A stretch of DNA of 18,866 nt, from positions 1 through 18,866 of the forward strand of contig CALLCD010000052.1 in NCBI GenBank assembly GCA_938049795.1. Reading direction: 5' to 3'. The notes beneath the pieces were generated by a model. That model saw only the letters and a list, made by a program, of their open reading frames with translations. It was not told the origin of the DNA and ran no database searches. Below are positions 7,328 to 15,179 of the stretch, one piece after another. Origin of the DNA: an uncultured Hyphomonadaceae bacterium (GTDB lineage Bacteria > Pseudomonadota > Alphaproteobacteria > Caulobacterales > Hyphomonadaceae). Both the position numbers and the translations under genes were made by a program. How positions within the stretch are numbered: the stretch's first letter is position 1; each line of letters begins with the position of its first letter.

Positions 7328-8530
7328 TCACGTCGCCGGTTCAATCTCGCCGACGCCATAGCTCTGCATAAAGCGCCGGATGTTGCGCGCGGCCTGACGG
7401 ATGCGCTGTTCATTCTCGACCAGGGCAATGCGCACAAAGCCATCGCCATATTCGCCGAACGCGCCGCCGGGCGAGACGGCGACATGGGCCTTCTCGATCA
7501 ATTGTAACGAAAATTCGAGACTGCCCATATCTCTGCACGCCTCCGGGATCGGTGCCCATGCGAACATTGACGCTTTCGGGCTCGGCACGGGAAAGCCAGC
7601 GCGCGTAAAGCTCTCGACCAGCACATCGCGTCGCCCGCGATAGACCTCGCGCACTTCGTCAACGCAATCCTGCGGACCATCAAGGGCGGCCACAGCGGCC
7701 ACTTGTATTGGCGTATAAGCGCCATAATCGAGATAGGATTTCACCCGCGCGAGCGAGGCGATGAGCCTCTGATTGCCCGCAACAAAACCGATCCGCCAAC
7801 CGGCCATCGAATAAGTCTTGGACATGGTCGTAAACTCGACCGCAATATCTTTTGCCCCGTCCACTTGCAAAATCGACGGTGTTGGCTCCTCGAAATAGAT
7901 CTCGTTATAGGCAAGATCGGACAGGATCATCAGATCATTCTTCTTCGCGAAGGCCACCGCCTCTTTGTAGAAGTCCAGATCGCAGACCTGCGCGGTTGGA
8001 TTGGATGGGTAGCACAGAACCATCGCGGTGGGTGCCGGATTGCAATATTTGAGCGCCTTGGAAAGATTGGAGAGATAAATCTCGGGCGTGTCCGCGGGCA
8101 CTGCCTTGATCGACGCGCCGGCAATGATGAAGCCGAAATGATGCAGCGGATAGGACGGGTCTGGCGCAAGGATGATGTCGCCGGGCGCGCTGATGGCTTG
8201 GGCGAGATTGGCAAAGCCTTCTTTCGAGCCGAGCGTGACGATGACCTCTGAGTCCATATCGAGCGCGACATCCCAGCGGCGCTGATAATAGTCGCGCACA
8301 GCCCGCCGGAGCCCGCGAATGCCGCGCGAGGCCGAATAGCCATGCACATTGGGCTGGCGCGCCGTCTCGACGAGTTTGTCGACAATATGCTGCGGGGTCG
8401 GCAGGTCCGGATTGCCCATCGACAAATTGATTACGTCCGCCCCTTCCGAACGCAGCGCCGCCAGTTTGCGGTTGACCTGCTCGAACACATAGGGCGGCAA
8501 ACGCCGTATCTTGTGAAATTCCATCGTCAT
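7328..8530 (-). CDS. alaC: Class I/II PLP aminotransferase, AlaC-like (glutamate-pyruvate aminotransferase)
   Basis: A 400-residue fold-type I aminotransferase. INLSMGNPDLPTP (34-46), HGYSASRGI (63-71), YPSNPTA (174-180), SDLAY (204-208, PLP-binding Asp 205) and the PLP lysine in TMSKTYSMAGWRIG (Lys 238) follow E. coli AlaC closely, including RLPPYVF near the N-terminus and MGSLEF toward the C-terminus. AlaC makes alanine from pyruvate and glutamate. Relatives are often labelled LL-diaminopimelate or aspartate aminotransferases, so the substrate is inferred. It sits directly upstream of hom, a common alphaproteobacterial pairing, and 15 bases after the small lipoprotein gene. ATG 8530 has AGGA nine bases upstream. 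Confidence 0.92.
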   Translation of the reverse strand: MTMEFHKIRRLPPYVFEQVNRKLAALRSEGADVINLSMGNPDLPTPQHIVDKLVETARQPNVHGYSASRGIRGLRRAVRDYYQRRWDVALDMDSEVIVTLGSKEGFANLAQAISAPGDIILAPDPSYPLHHFGFIIAGASIKAVPADTPEIYLSNLSKALKYCNPAPTAMVLCYPSNPTAQVCDLDFYKEAVAFAKKNDLMILSDLAYNEIYFEEPTPSILQVDGAKDIAVEFTTMSKTYSMAGWRIGFVAGNQRLIASLARVKSYLDYGAYTPIQVAAVAALDGPQDCVDEVREVYRGRRDVLVESFTRAGFPVPSPKASMFAWAPIPEACRDMGSLEFSLQLIEKAHVAVSPGGAFGEYGDGFVRIALVENEQRIRQAARNIRRFMQSYGVGEIEPAT

Positions 8531-8545
8531 GCCAGCTATCCTGTC

Positions 8546-8953
8546 CTAGCGCGAGCTGACTTGATCGCGCAGAGCTTCTATTTCACCCGCGCCGAAAAAC
8601 CCGTCCGGCTTGGGCTCGATGGCCGGCAGTTGCGGACGCAGTTCTGCGGCGATGGCTGCCATATCGTCAGGTGTCAGATGCGCACCGGCAGCCCTTGGAT
8701 GATCAAACAGGGTCGCGCGCGCTGCGGCCGCTTCCTCCGCGCTCAAGGTCAGCCGGTCCCGCGAGGCCTTGATCGGCGCGGCGACAGGTACGGAATTGAG
8801 GTCCGGATAGCCCTCCCCGCGTATCTCCACGCGCCGCTTCTGGAACCATTCGGGCGTGTTCGCAATCCCGCCAACCACATCATCAATTGAGGCGCATCCG
8901 GCAAGACTGACTGTCGCACACAGCATGAGGGATGTCATAAAACGCAAAACCAT
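8546..8953 (-). CDS. Small lipoprotein of unknown function
   Basis: A 135-residue protein with a lipoprotein signal ending in the lipobox SLAGC (lipidated Cys 20). The mature part has a short conserved-looking block, PEWFQKRRVEIRGEGYPDL (about 34-52), then an Ala/Glu-rich helical region (about 65-110). I cannot assign a function. Alanine after the cysteine would favour sorting to the outer membrane. GGGA seven bases before the ATG supports the start. It is the first gene of the run leading into alaC, hom, glpX and recJ, with 15 bases to alaC, and it is divergent from phaC across 89 bases. I recall similar proteins annotated as hypothetical in alphaproteobacteria but cannot name the family. 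Confidence 0.8.
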   Translation of the reverse strand: MVLRFMTSLMLCATVSLAGCASIDDVVGGIANTPEWFQKRRVEIRGEGYPDLNSVPVAAPIKASRDRLTLSAEEAAAARATLFDHPRAAGAHLTPDDMAAIAAELRPQLPAIEPKPDGFFGAGEIEALRDQVSSR

Positions 8954-9042
8954 GAAATTTTCCCAATTTATTGTGATCTTTTAACCATCTTTTTCCTGTA
9001 TAAGAAACACCGGAGTGAAGCACAAAGCGAGATACAGAACGT

Positions 9043-10878
9043 ATGTCTACAAAATCTGCCGGTAGCACGAAAGCAGGCGCATCGCCCAGCCTTGCCGAAC
9101 TTATTGCAAGCCAAGACCCTGCCAAGATGCAGGAATTGCTACACATTATGGCCGCAGCCAATCAGGAAAGTCATGCCCTGCTTACAGAGGTGATGGGCAG
9201 TTCTGTCTCCAAACCGGCCGGCAAGCCCGCCGATCCGTTCGCCGCAATGCAGAGTTTTCAAAAAATTGGCCAGGCCCTTTGCAGCGATCCGATGCTGCTG
9301 ATGAAAGCCAATTCCGAGCTCTGGCAGGGCATGATGACTGCTTGGATGGACATGAAAGCGGATGGCTCAGCCGGTCAGAAATCAAAAGACCGGCGGTTTT
9401 CTGACCCTGAATGGTCAAGCAATCCGATCTTCAACACGCTCCAGCGCAGCTATGAGCTCAACGCAAAATGGATGATGACCCTGGTCGAAGGCGCACAAGG
9501 GGTCTCGGAGGCGGAGCGGCGCAAGGCCAAATTCTTCGCCCAGCAGAGCATTGACGCCTGCGCGCCGACCAATTTCTTCGCCACCAACCCACAAGCGCTC
9601 AAAAAGATGATAGAGACGGGCGGGCAAAGCGTGCTCGATGGCCTCAAACAGGCGCGCGCCGATCTGCGCAAAGGCAATGGCAAGCTGACCATCAGCCAGA
9701 CCGATGAGAGCGTGTTCCGCCTCGGCGACAATATCGCAACCGCCGAAGGTAAAGTCGTCTTCCGCAACACGCTGATCGAATTGATCCAGTATGAAGCGAC
9801 CACCGAGACGGTCTATAAGCGCCCGCTTCTGATCTTCCCGCCGTGGATCAACAAATTCTATATTCTGGACCTGCGTGAAGAAAACTCGATGATCCGCTGG
9901 CTGCGTGATCAGGGATATTCGGTGTTCGTCGTCTCGTGGCGCTCGGCTGATGATGTGACCAAGGATTACACTTGGGATGACTATGTCGAACATGGCGCTT
10001 ATGCGGCTGTTGAGGCGACGCTCGAAGCGGCCGATGCCAAGACGCTGAACGCGGTCGGCTATTGCATCGGCGGGACAATGCTGACCTCGGCGCTTGCGCA
10101 CATGGCCAAGCGCGGCGACACGCGGATCAAATCGGCGTCCTATTTTGCCTCGCAAATGGATTTTGAAGAGGCGGGCGACCTGCTTGTCTTTACTGATGAG
10201 CATGCGGTCGCGGAGATTGACAAACTCGTTGCCGCCAATGACGGCGTGATGCCCGGCGAAAGCATGGGCGAGACGTTTAACTGGCTGCGTCCGGTCGATC
10301 TCGTCTGGCGCTATGTCATCGACAATTACATGCTCGGCAAGAAGCCGCGTCCGTTTGACCTGCTCTACTGGAATGCCGACCAGACCAATATTCCCGGGCC
10401 AACTCACCGGACTTATCTTCAGGATCTCTATGCCGACAATGCGCTGGCCAAGGGCAAGTTCGACGTGCTCGGCGAGCGGGTGAACGTCAAGGACATCACC
10501 ATCCCCGTCCATGTTCAGGCAAGCCGCGACGACCATATCTGCCCCTATAACTCGGTGTACAAGACGGCCAAGTCTTTTAGCGGCCCTGCGCGCTTTGTTC
10601 TGTCTGGTTCGGGCCATATTGCAGGCGTTGTGAACCATCCCGATGCGAACAAATATCAGCATTGGGTCAATAAGGATCTGGCGGAGACAGCGGATGACTG
10701 GCTGGTGGATGCCGAAGAACATGCAGGCTCATGGTGGCCCGCATGGCACAAATGGCTGAAGAAGAAATCGGGGAAAAAGATACCCGCACGGACAATGCCG
10801 GAAAAAGACTTTGGCAATGCACCGGGCGCTTATGTCCGCCGGCGGATGGAACATATTCGCGAGGAGCGCGGGCTTTAG
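9043..10878 (+). CDS. phaC: Class I poly(3-hydroxyalkanoate) synthase
   Basis: A 611-residue PHA synthase that polymerises 3-hydroxyacyl-CoA into storage polyester at the granule surface. The N-terminal domain covers about the first 240 residues. The alpha/beta-hydrolase domain carries the lipase-like box GYCIGG with catalytic Cys 341, the aspartate in SRDDHI (Asp 497) and the histidine in SGSGHIAG (His 525). The Asp-to-His distance of 28 residues equals that in Cupriavidus PhaC. PPWINKFYILDL (266-277) is typical of class I. No phaA, phaB or phasin gene is adjacent. The gene is divergent from the lipoprotein-alaC run, and its stop overlaps the argC stop tail to tail by four bases. The N-terminal 60 residues are variable, and the ribosome-binding site is weak. 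Confidence 0.97.
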   Translation: MSTKSAGSTKAGASPSLAELIASQDPAKMQELLHIMAAANQESHALLTEVMGSSVSKPAGKPADPFAAMQSFQKIGQALCSDPMLLMKANSELWQGMMTAWMDMKADGSAGQKSKDRRFSDPEWSSNPIFNTLQRSYELNAKWMMTLVEGAQGVSEAERRKAKFFAQQSIDACAPTNFFATNPQALKKMIETGGQSVLDGLKQARADLRKGNGKLTISQTDESVFRLGDNIATAEGKVVFRNTLIELIQYEATTETVYKRPLLIFPPWINKFYILDLREENSMIRWLRDQGYSVFVVSWRSADDVTKDYTWDDYVEHGAYAAVEATLEAADAKTLNAVGYCIGGTMLTSALAHMAKRGDTRIKSASYFASQMDFEEAGDLLVFTDEHAVAEIDKLVAANDGVMPGESMGETFNWLRPVDLVWRYVIDNYMLGKKPRPFDLLYWNADQTNIPGPTHRTYLQDLYADNALAKGKFDVLGERVNVKDITIPVHVQASRDDHICPYNSVYKTAKSFSGPARFVLSGSGHIAGVVNHPDANKYQHWVNKDLAETADDWLVDAEEHAGSWWPAWHKWLKKKSGKKIPARTMPEKDFGNAPGAYVRRRMEHIREERGL

Positions 10879-11792
10879 AGCCCCGTCGCCTCATCAAGCC
10901 CGAGCACAAGATTGAGGTTCTGCACCGCCGCGCCGGATGCGCCCTTGCCGAGATTGTCAAACCGCGCCATCAGCCGCGCCTGCTCGTCATTGCCGAAAAC
11001 GAACAGGTCGAGCAGATTGCTCCCATTGCGCGCCTCTGGCTCAAGCTTTGTCATGGCGTCCGCCCCGTCCAGCGGGCAGACCCGCACAAAGCCCGCGCCC
11101 GCATATTGCTTCGTCAGTGCCTCAACAATCCGGCCCCGCGTCAAGCCGAGTGACCAAAGCGCCAGCGGCACTTCGACAATCATGCCTTGTGCATAATGGC
11201 CGACCGCAGGCGTAAAGACGGGCCGGTTTGCGAGCCCCGCATGATGGGCCATTTCCGGCGCATGCTTGTGGGATTGGCCCAATCCGTAGGCGCGGTAGGC
11301 GTCTCCGCCCGCTTCAAACTCGGCAATCATCCCCTTCCCGCCGCCCGAATATCCAGACACGGCATTGACCGTGACAGGGTAATCTGCGGGCACAAGACCG
11401 GCTTCGACCAGCGGCCGCATCAGCGCGATAAAGCCCGTCGGGTAGCAGCCCGGGTTGGAGATGCGCTTGGAGTCGCGAATCAGATCGCGCTGTCCATCGG
11501 CCATCTCTGGAAAACCATAAGCCCAGTCCGGATGCGTGCGATGTGCGCTCGACGCGTCGATGATCACCGTATCAGGATTAGCGACCAGTTCGACGGCTTC
11601 ACGCGCTGCCTCATCGGGCAGGCAGAGGATCGCGACATCGGCCCCGTTCAGAAGCTCCGCCCGTGCCGCTTCGTCCTTGCGCTTGGCTGGATCTATCGAG
11701 AGCAGCTCGAGATCACTGCGCCCTGCAAGCCGGTCGCGGATTTGCAGGCCCGTCGTGCCCGCTTCGCCATCTATGAAGACTGTCGGTTTCAT
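10875..11792 (-). CDS. argC: N-acetyl-gamma-glutamyl-phosphate reductase (type 2 ArgC)
   Basis: A 305-residue NADPH-dependent reductase that makes N-acetylglutamate semialdehyde, the third step of arginine synthesis. IDGEAGTTG (7-15) is the nucleotide-binding loop. SNPGCYPTG (112-120) holds the catalytic Cys 116. SGYSGGGKG and SHKHAPEM follow. The shorter length and GEAGTTG loop mark the type 2 form. It lies downstream of rplM-rpsI, as in many alphaproteobacteria, but a terminator stands between rpsI and its start, so it probably has its own promoter or depends on read-through. GGGACAA lies upstream of the ATG. The stop codon overlaps phaC by four bases. Confidence 0.96.
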   Translation of the reverse strand: MKPTVFIDGEAGTTGLQIRDRLAGRSDLELLSIDPAKRKDEAARAELLNGADVAILCLPDEAAREAVELVANPDTVIIDASSAHRTHPDWAYGFPEMADGQRDLIRDSKRISNPGCYPTGFIALMRPLVEAGLVPADYPVTVNAVSGYSGGGKGMIAEFEAGGDAYRAYGLGQSHKHAPEMAHHAGLANRPVFTPAVGHYAQGMIVEVPLALWSLGLTRGRIVEALTKQYAGAGFVRVCPLDGADAMTKLEPEARNGSNLLDLFVFGNDEQARLMARFDNLGKGASGAAVQNLNLVLGLDEATGL

Positions 11793-11811
11793 ATGTCATT
11801 GTCCCAATAGA

Positions 11812-11843
11812 AAACGGGCGCTCCCGAATAGAAGCGCCCGTTT
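11812..11843 (-). terminator. Rho-independent terminator after rplM-rpsI
   Basis: A perfect 11-bp stem, AAACGGGCGCT (11812-11822) with its complement (11833-11843), encloses a ten-base loop. On the minus strand it is followed by TTTTC. It begins 24 bases after the rpsI stop and ends 20 bases before the argC start. The A-rich other side would also allow it to act weakly from the plus strand. Confidence 0.85.
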
Positions 11844-11866
11844 GAAATCTCGCAGAAGATGTGGTT

Positions 11867-12361
11867 CTAGCGCTTGGAGAACTGGAAGCTACGGCGGGCT
11901 TTCGCGCGGCCATACTTCTTACGTTCAACAACGCGCGGATCGCGGGTCATGAAGCCATGCGGCTTGAGCACCGAGCGCAAAGCAGGCTCATAGGCCACCA
12001 GCGCGCGCGAAATGCCGTGACGCACAGCGCCCGCCTGACCGGAAAGGCCAGAGCCTTTGACCGTGCAGATCACATCAAATTCTGTTTCGCGGCCGGCTTC
12101 GATCAGCGGCTGGGCAATCACCATGCGCAGCACAGGGCGGGCAAAGTATTTTTCCTGATCGCGGCCATTGATCGTGATCTTGCCGGACCCTGGCTTGATC
12201 CAGACGCGCGCGGTTGCCGATTTGCGGCGGCCAGTGCCATAGGCGCGGCCATGCTCGTCAATCTTCGGGTCGGGAAGCACAACAGGCGCTGCCAACGGGG
12301 CTTGGCCGCCTTCAAGCGTTCCGAGATCTTCGAGGGTCTGTGCAGTATCAGTATCGGACAT
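11867..12361 (-). CDS. rpsI: 30S ribosomal protein S9
   Basis: A 164-residue small-subunit ribosomal protein. The S9 core starts near residue 38 with GRAYGTGRRKSATARVW, continues through GLSGQAGAVRHGISRALV, and ends with the hallmark basic tail RRSFQFSKR, whose C-terminus reaches the ribosomal P site. The acidic, proline-containing leader of about 37 residues before the core is longer than in E. coli S9, but such leaders are seen in alphaproteobacteria. It starts five bases after the rplM stop, so the two are translated from one mRNA, and it is followed by a clear terminator. Confidence 0.98.
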   Translation of the reverse strand: MSDTDTAQTLEDLGTLEGGQAPLAAPVVLPDPKIDEHGRAYGTGRRKSATARVWIKPGSGKITINGRDQEKYFARPVLRMVIAQPLIEAGRETEFDVICTVKGSGLSGQAGAVRHGISRALVAYEPALRSVLKPHGFMTRDPRVVERKKYGRAKARRSFQFSKR

Positions 12362-12366
12362 GTGGT

Positions 12367-12834
12367 CTACGCCGCTTTCGTGTTCTTGGAGTTCATGGCC
12401 TTGAAATCAACCGTTTCAGGCTGCTGCGCTTCATGTTCGTGCTCGGCACCGGCATAAACGCGTAATTTCGAGAATTGCTTACGAGCGAGCGAGCTTTCTT
12501 TTGGAAGCATGCGTTCGACCGCTTTATAGATGGCCCGCTCGGGGAAACGTCCGGACAGGATTTTGCCAGCGGTCGTCGATTTGATACCGCCCGGGTGGCC
12601 GGTGTGGCGGTAGTAGATCTTGTCGGTCAGCTTTTTGCCCGTAAACACGGCCTTTTCAGCATTGATCACGATCACATGGTCACCGCAGTCAACGTGCGGG
12701 GTATAGTCAGCACGATGCTTGCCGCGCAGACGCTTTGCGATATATGACGCGAGACGACCAATCACAACGCCTTCAGCGTCTATGACGATCCATTTGGTTT
12801 CGACCTCGAGAGGTTTAAGCAGAGTTGATTTCAT
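12367..12834 (-). CDS. rplM: 50S ribosomal protein L13
   Basis: A 155-residue large-subunit protein with the L13 signatures KWIVIDAEGVVIGRLAS near the N-terminus, HVIVINAEKAVFTGKKLTDK, and RHTGHPGGIKS (about 76-86), LPKESSLARKQFSKLRVYAG. The C-terminal tail after residue 130 is acidic and lineage-specific. It is the first gene of the rplM-rpsI operon. AAGG lies just before the ATG at 12834, directly after a small UACG-loop hairpin. The start codon is 38 bp from that of a divergent lipoprotein gene, so its promoter must lie inside that gene. In E. coli L13 represses its own operon, and the hairpin could serve a similar purpose here (inference). Confidence 0.98.
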   Translation of the reverse strand: MKSTLLKPLEVETKWIVIDAEGVVIGRLASYIAKRLRGKHRADYTPHVDCGDHVIVINAEKAVFTGKKLTDKIYYRHTGHPGGIKSTTAGKILSGRFPERAIYKAVERMLPKESSLARKQFSKLRVYAGAEHEHEAQQPETVDFKAMNSKNTKAA

Positions 12835-12840
12835 TGCCTT

Positions 12841-12853
12841 GGGCCGTAGCCCC
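12841..12853 (-). promoter_or_regulatory. UACG-tetraloop hairpin next to the rplM ribosome-binding site
   Basis: On the minus strand the rplM leader reads GGGGCTACGGCCC followed directly by AAGGCA and the start codon. GGGC/GCCC pair around a C(UACG)G loop, one of the most stable RNA tetraloops. The stem abuts the ribosome-binding site. It is short, so chance cannot be excluded. Confidence 0.35.
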
Positions 12854-12872
12854 TCTTTTTCGGAGTAAATAA

Positions 12873-13862
12873 ATGATGTTCAAGCGCCCGCGTTTACGGC
12901 CCGTCAGCCGCCTTGTCAATGTGGGCCTTGCCGCTTGCGTCATTTTTATTTCCGCCTGTGGTTCCGAGCCGGAGACAAGCGAGGCCGGTATCGAGCCCAC
13001 ACCAGCGCCGACCGTAGACGTGACAGCCGATCCTGCCGAGAAGCTACAGGCTGTCTGGAGCACACGGGCGCTGTCCGCTCCGGTCGTCGATCTCGCGCTT
13101 TCAGGCGGGAACAATCCCTTGCTTGCAGCGGTGCTGGACGGCGGTAACATGCAGCTATTCGATCTTGATGGTCAACGCCTGACCGACCCGGTTGATGTTG
13201 GGATCATCGCCATTGCCGACGGCCAGCCGGTGACACTTGACGGCAATGCGTTGACCATTTTCCCCGGGATCGACGCAGACGGGTTTATCAATGCCTATCT
13301 CTACAGCTCCCAATTGGGCGAGCCGGTCGGCATTGATGTCTTGCCAGATGCGGACGCTATCGGGCTTTGCGCTGGTCCCGCGGCCGAAGGCGGCGCCCTT
13401 ATGCGGGTGGGATATTGGACGGAAGCCGCACCTCAAGCCCTTATTGTCGGTCATATCACCCAAACTGGCGACGCATTGGGCTGGGAGACCCTTGATCGTA
13501 TCGAATCAAACAGCCCGCTCGGCGCATGCCTGATTATTGCGGCGGCTCGGCCAATCATTCGCAGCGCGGGGCTCTCGTCGGACTTGGCATCCCTCTCCGA
13601 TGCTGACACCCAAACCATCATAGGGCTGGGCGCAGACGGACAACTCGGCGCCATCGCACAGGACAATAGCGCGACCGCCCTGCCCGTGCGCGACGGGATA
13701 AGCGTCAAAGCCCCGACACAGATCACGGCTCTGTCCGCTCTGTCGGACGTTCAATTTGGCGGCTATCCCGATGGCGTCATTGTCATCGGTGGCGAGATTG
13801 ATGGGCAGGCCAAGCTCGTATTTGTCGAGCCTACGGGTCTGTTTGGTGAGGCTGCGGAGTGA
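12873..13862 (+). CDS. Lipoprotein with a degenerate phytase-like beta-propeller
   Basis: A 329-residue protein with a lipoprotein signal (lipobox FISAC, Cys 29) and a Pro/Thr-rich linker to about residue 55. The mature part is built of short beta-strand-like repeats. PLLAAVLDGGNMQLFDLDGQ (82-101) resembles the repeat of beta-propeller phytases, where a strand is followed by YDLDG. FINAYLYS (138-145) and DAIGLCAG (161-168) recall the later phytase segments with VYxID and YGLC. The calcium and phosphate ligands are not obvious, so phytase activity is doubtful. GGAG seven bases before ATG 12873 supports the start. It is divergent from rplM and its last 32 bases overlap the convergent ctaA gene. 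Family assignment is by eye; 'unknown lipoprotein' is the safe reading. Confidence 0.75.
   Translation: MMFKRPRLRPVSRLVNVGLAACVIFISACGSEPETSEAGIEPTPAPTVDVTADPAEKLQAVWSTRALSAPVVDLALSGGNNPLLAAVLDGGNMQLFDLDGQRLTDPVDVGIIAIADGQPVTLDGNALTIFPGIDADGFINAYLYSSQLGEPVGIDVLPDADAIGLCAGPAAEGGALMRVGYWTEAAPQALIVGHITQTGDALGWETLDRIESNSPLGACLIIAAARPIIRSAGLSSDLASLSDADTQTIIGLGADGQLGAIAQDNSATALPVRDGISVKAPTQITALSALSDVQFGGYPDGVIVIGGEIDGQAKLVFVEPTGLFGEAAE
12891..12919 (-). promoter_or_regulatory. Candidate rplM-rpsI promoter inside the divergent lipoprotein gene
   Basis: On the minus strand a perfect -35 TTGACA (12919-12914) is followed after exactly 17 bases by TAAACG (12896-12891), a partial -10. Transcription would begin near 12884 and give a leader of about 50 bases to the rplM start. 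The position is within codons 7-16 of the lipoprotein gene. The 38-bp gap between the two start codons leaves no room for a full promoter elsewhere. Confidence 0.45.
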
Positions 13863-14862
13863 GCCGCCAGACGAGGCGCACCGTCACCAGCAGCAGCACG
13901 ACACCGAGCCCCTGATGCACCAGCGCGAGCCCCAGCGGAGCGGCGGACACGAGCGTCACAATCCCCCATACCGCCTGCGCACTGACCAGCACGGCGACAA
14001 GACCAAACCCATGCGCACGGTTCAGCCACCACGCCATAAGCGCGGCCGCCCATAGCACATAGGCAAGAAAACGGTGATTGAACTGCGTTGCCGCCCGCCC
14101 CTCAAACAGGCTCCGCCAGCCGAGCGTATCGGCGACATAATCAGACGGAAACCCCTCGCCCGCCATGAGCGGCCAGTCCGTATAAGTCCGCCCCGCATCC
14201 AGTCCGGCCACAAGCGCACCGGCGGCAAGCTGCACGCCAAGCAGGACGAGCAGACCAAGCGCCCATTTGCGCGGGGTCGGGCTTGTTGGGCTCTGCGGCT
14301 TGGCCCCGAGATCAAGCCACGTCCACATGGTCAGCGCGATGATCAGGAGCGCCAGCGAGAAATGCGTCATCAACCGGTACGGCGCAACATCCAGCCGTTC
14401 GGTCTCGCCAATCCCGCTTGCGACCATCCACCAGCCGATAAAGCCCTGCAATCCACCGAGCGCAACAAGTAATACGAGCCGCCGGAAAAGCGCGCCGTTC
14501 AGCCATTTGCGTAGCGCAAACACGACCACGCCGCCCACCGCGACCAACCCAATGATCCGCCCGAAAAACCTGTGCGCCCATTCCCACCAGAAAATATACT
14601 GGAACTCGGCCATCGACATGCCGCTATTCTGGAACCTGTATTCGGCGGTGGTTTTGTATTTGTCGAACAAAGCTTCCCACGCCTCGCCCCCAAATGGCGG
14701 CAACGCGCCCTTGATCGGGTCCCATTCGGTAATCGACAGCCCCGAATCGGTCAGCCGTGTCGCCCCGCCAATGAGGATCATCGCATAGACCATCAGGCCA
14801 AGCACACCGAGCCAGAGCCGGATCGCCCTGCGCGCTTTTGGATCGTTCACTTGCAAAGACAT
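13831..14862 (-). CDS. ctaA: Haem A synthase (COX15/CtaA type 2)
   Basis: A 343-residue inner-membrane protein with about eight transmembrane helices that oxidises haem O to haem A for cytochrome aa3 oxidase. GGATRLTDSGLSITEWDPIKG (32-52) is the COX15 signature. The four haem-ligand histidines are visible: WAHRFFG (His 97), MTHFSLA (His 167), FNHRFLAY (His 263) and VHQGLG (His 316). The ATG at 14862 (MSLQVNDPKARR) is preferred; an in-frame start at 14904 adds a non-conserved 14-residue leader. It is convergent with the phytase-like lipoprotein gene, overlapping its end by 32 bases, and divergent from the DUF2842-like gene. No ctaB or cox genes are in the window. Confidence 0.96.
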   Translation of the reverse strand: MSLQVNDPKARRAIRLWLGVLGLMVYAMILIGGATRLTDSGLSITEWDPIKGALPPFGGEAWEALFDKYKTTAEYRFQNSGMSMAEFQYIFWWEWAHRFFGRIIGLVAVGGVVVFALRKWLNGALFRRLVLLVALGGLQGFIGWWMVASGIGETERLDVAPYRLMTHFSLALLIIALTMWTWLDLGAKPQSPTSPTPRKWALGLLVLLGVQLAAGALVAGLDAGRTYTDWPLMAGEGFPSDYVADTLGWRSLFEGRAATQFNHRFLAYVLWAAALMAWWLNRAHGFGLVAVLVSAQAVWGIVTLVSAAPLGLALVHQGLGVVLLLVTVRLVWRLTPQPHQTDP

Positions 14863-14950
14863 GTGCTGTAAATGCCCTTTATCGGGCAATCGGCAAGCCG
14901 TCACACTGCCGCAGGGCGTTCACAAGGCGCAGATTTCAGGGAGCCACAGC

Positions 14951-15151
14951 ATGCGCAAACCGATCGCGCTCATTATCTTGATGGCCTATCTCGCCGCCTA
15001 TATCTGGCTCGTGACGCTTGTCTCGTCGCGCCTTGTCAATGCGCATGGGCTGATCCAGTTGCTGTTCTATGCGAGCGCGGGGATCATCTGGATTTTCCCG
15101 CTCCGGCGGCTGTTTGCATGGATGAACGCCAATACGCCGCCGCCCGAATAG
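14951..15151 (+). CDS. Small membrane protein, DUF2842-like
   Basis: A 66-residue protein with two hydrophobic helices (about 4-20 and 32-50) and the ending FPLRRLFAWM, which resembles DUF2842, a family of tiny alphaproteobacterial membrane proteins of unknown role (compare their LLFY...AGLLWVLP...LIxWM pattern with LLFYASAGIIWIFPLRRLFAWM). An AGGGAG ribosome-binding site seven bases upstream fixes the ATG at 14951. An in-frame ATG at 14861 is read from the ctaA 5' region and is not supported. It is divergent from ctaA, with 88 bases between the starts, which suggests but does not prove a link to oxidase assembly. Confidence 0.75.
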   Translation: MRKPIALIILMAYLAAYIWLVTLVSSRLVNAHGLIQLLFYASAGIIWIFPLRRLFAWMNANTPPPE

Positions 15152-15179
15152 GTCTGCGTGTTTTCGCTGTCCGTAACTC

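Noticed and set aside
8971..9004. TTGTGA and TATAAG as a phaC promoter
   Set aside because: The spacer is 22 bases, too long for a standard promoter, and no better pairing was found.
9415..10722. 435-codon open frame on the minus strand
   Set aside because: It is antisense to phaC, whose catalytic motifs are unmistakable; long antisense frames are expected in GC-rich coding DNA. It has no ribosome-binding site or recognisable domain.
15031..15040. CCTTGTCAAT, the same ten bases as at 12911-12920 that contain the rplM -35
   Set aside because: Here there is no -10 at the right distance, so it is a chance coding match (Leu-Val-Asn in both). It also shows that TTGACA alone is weak evidence for a promoter.
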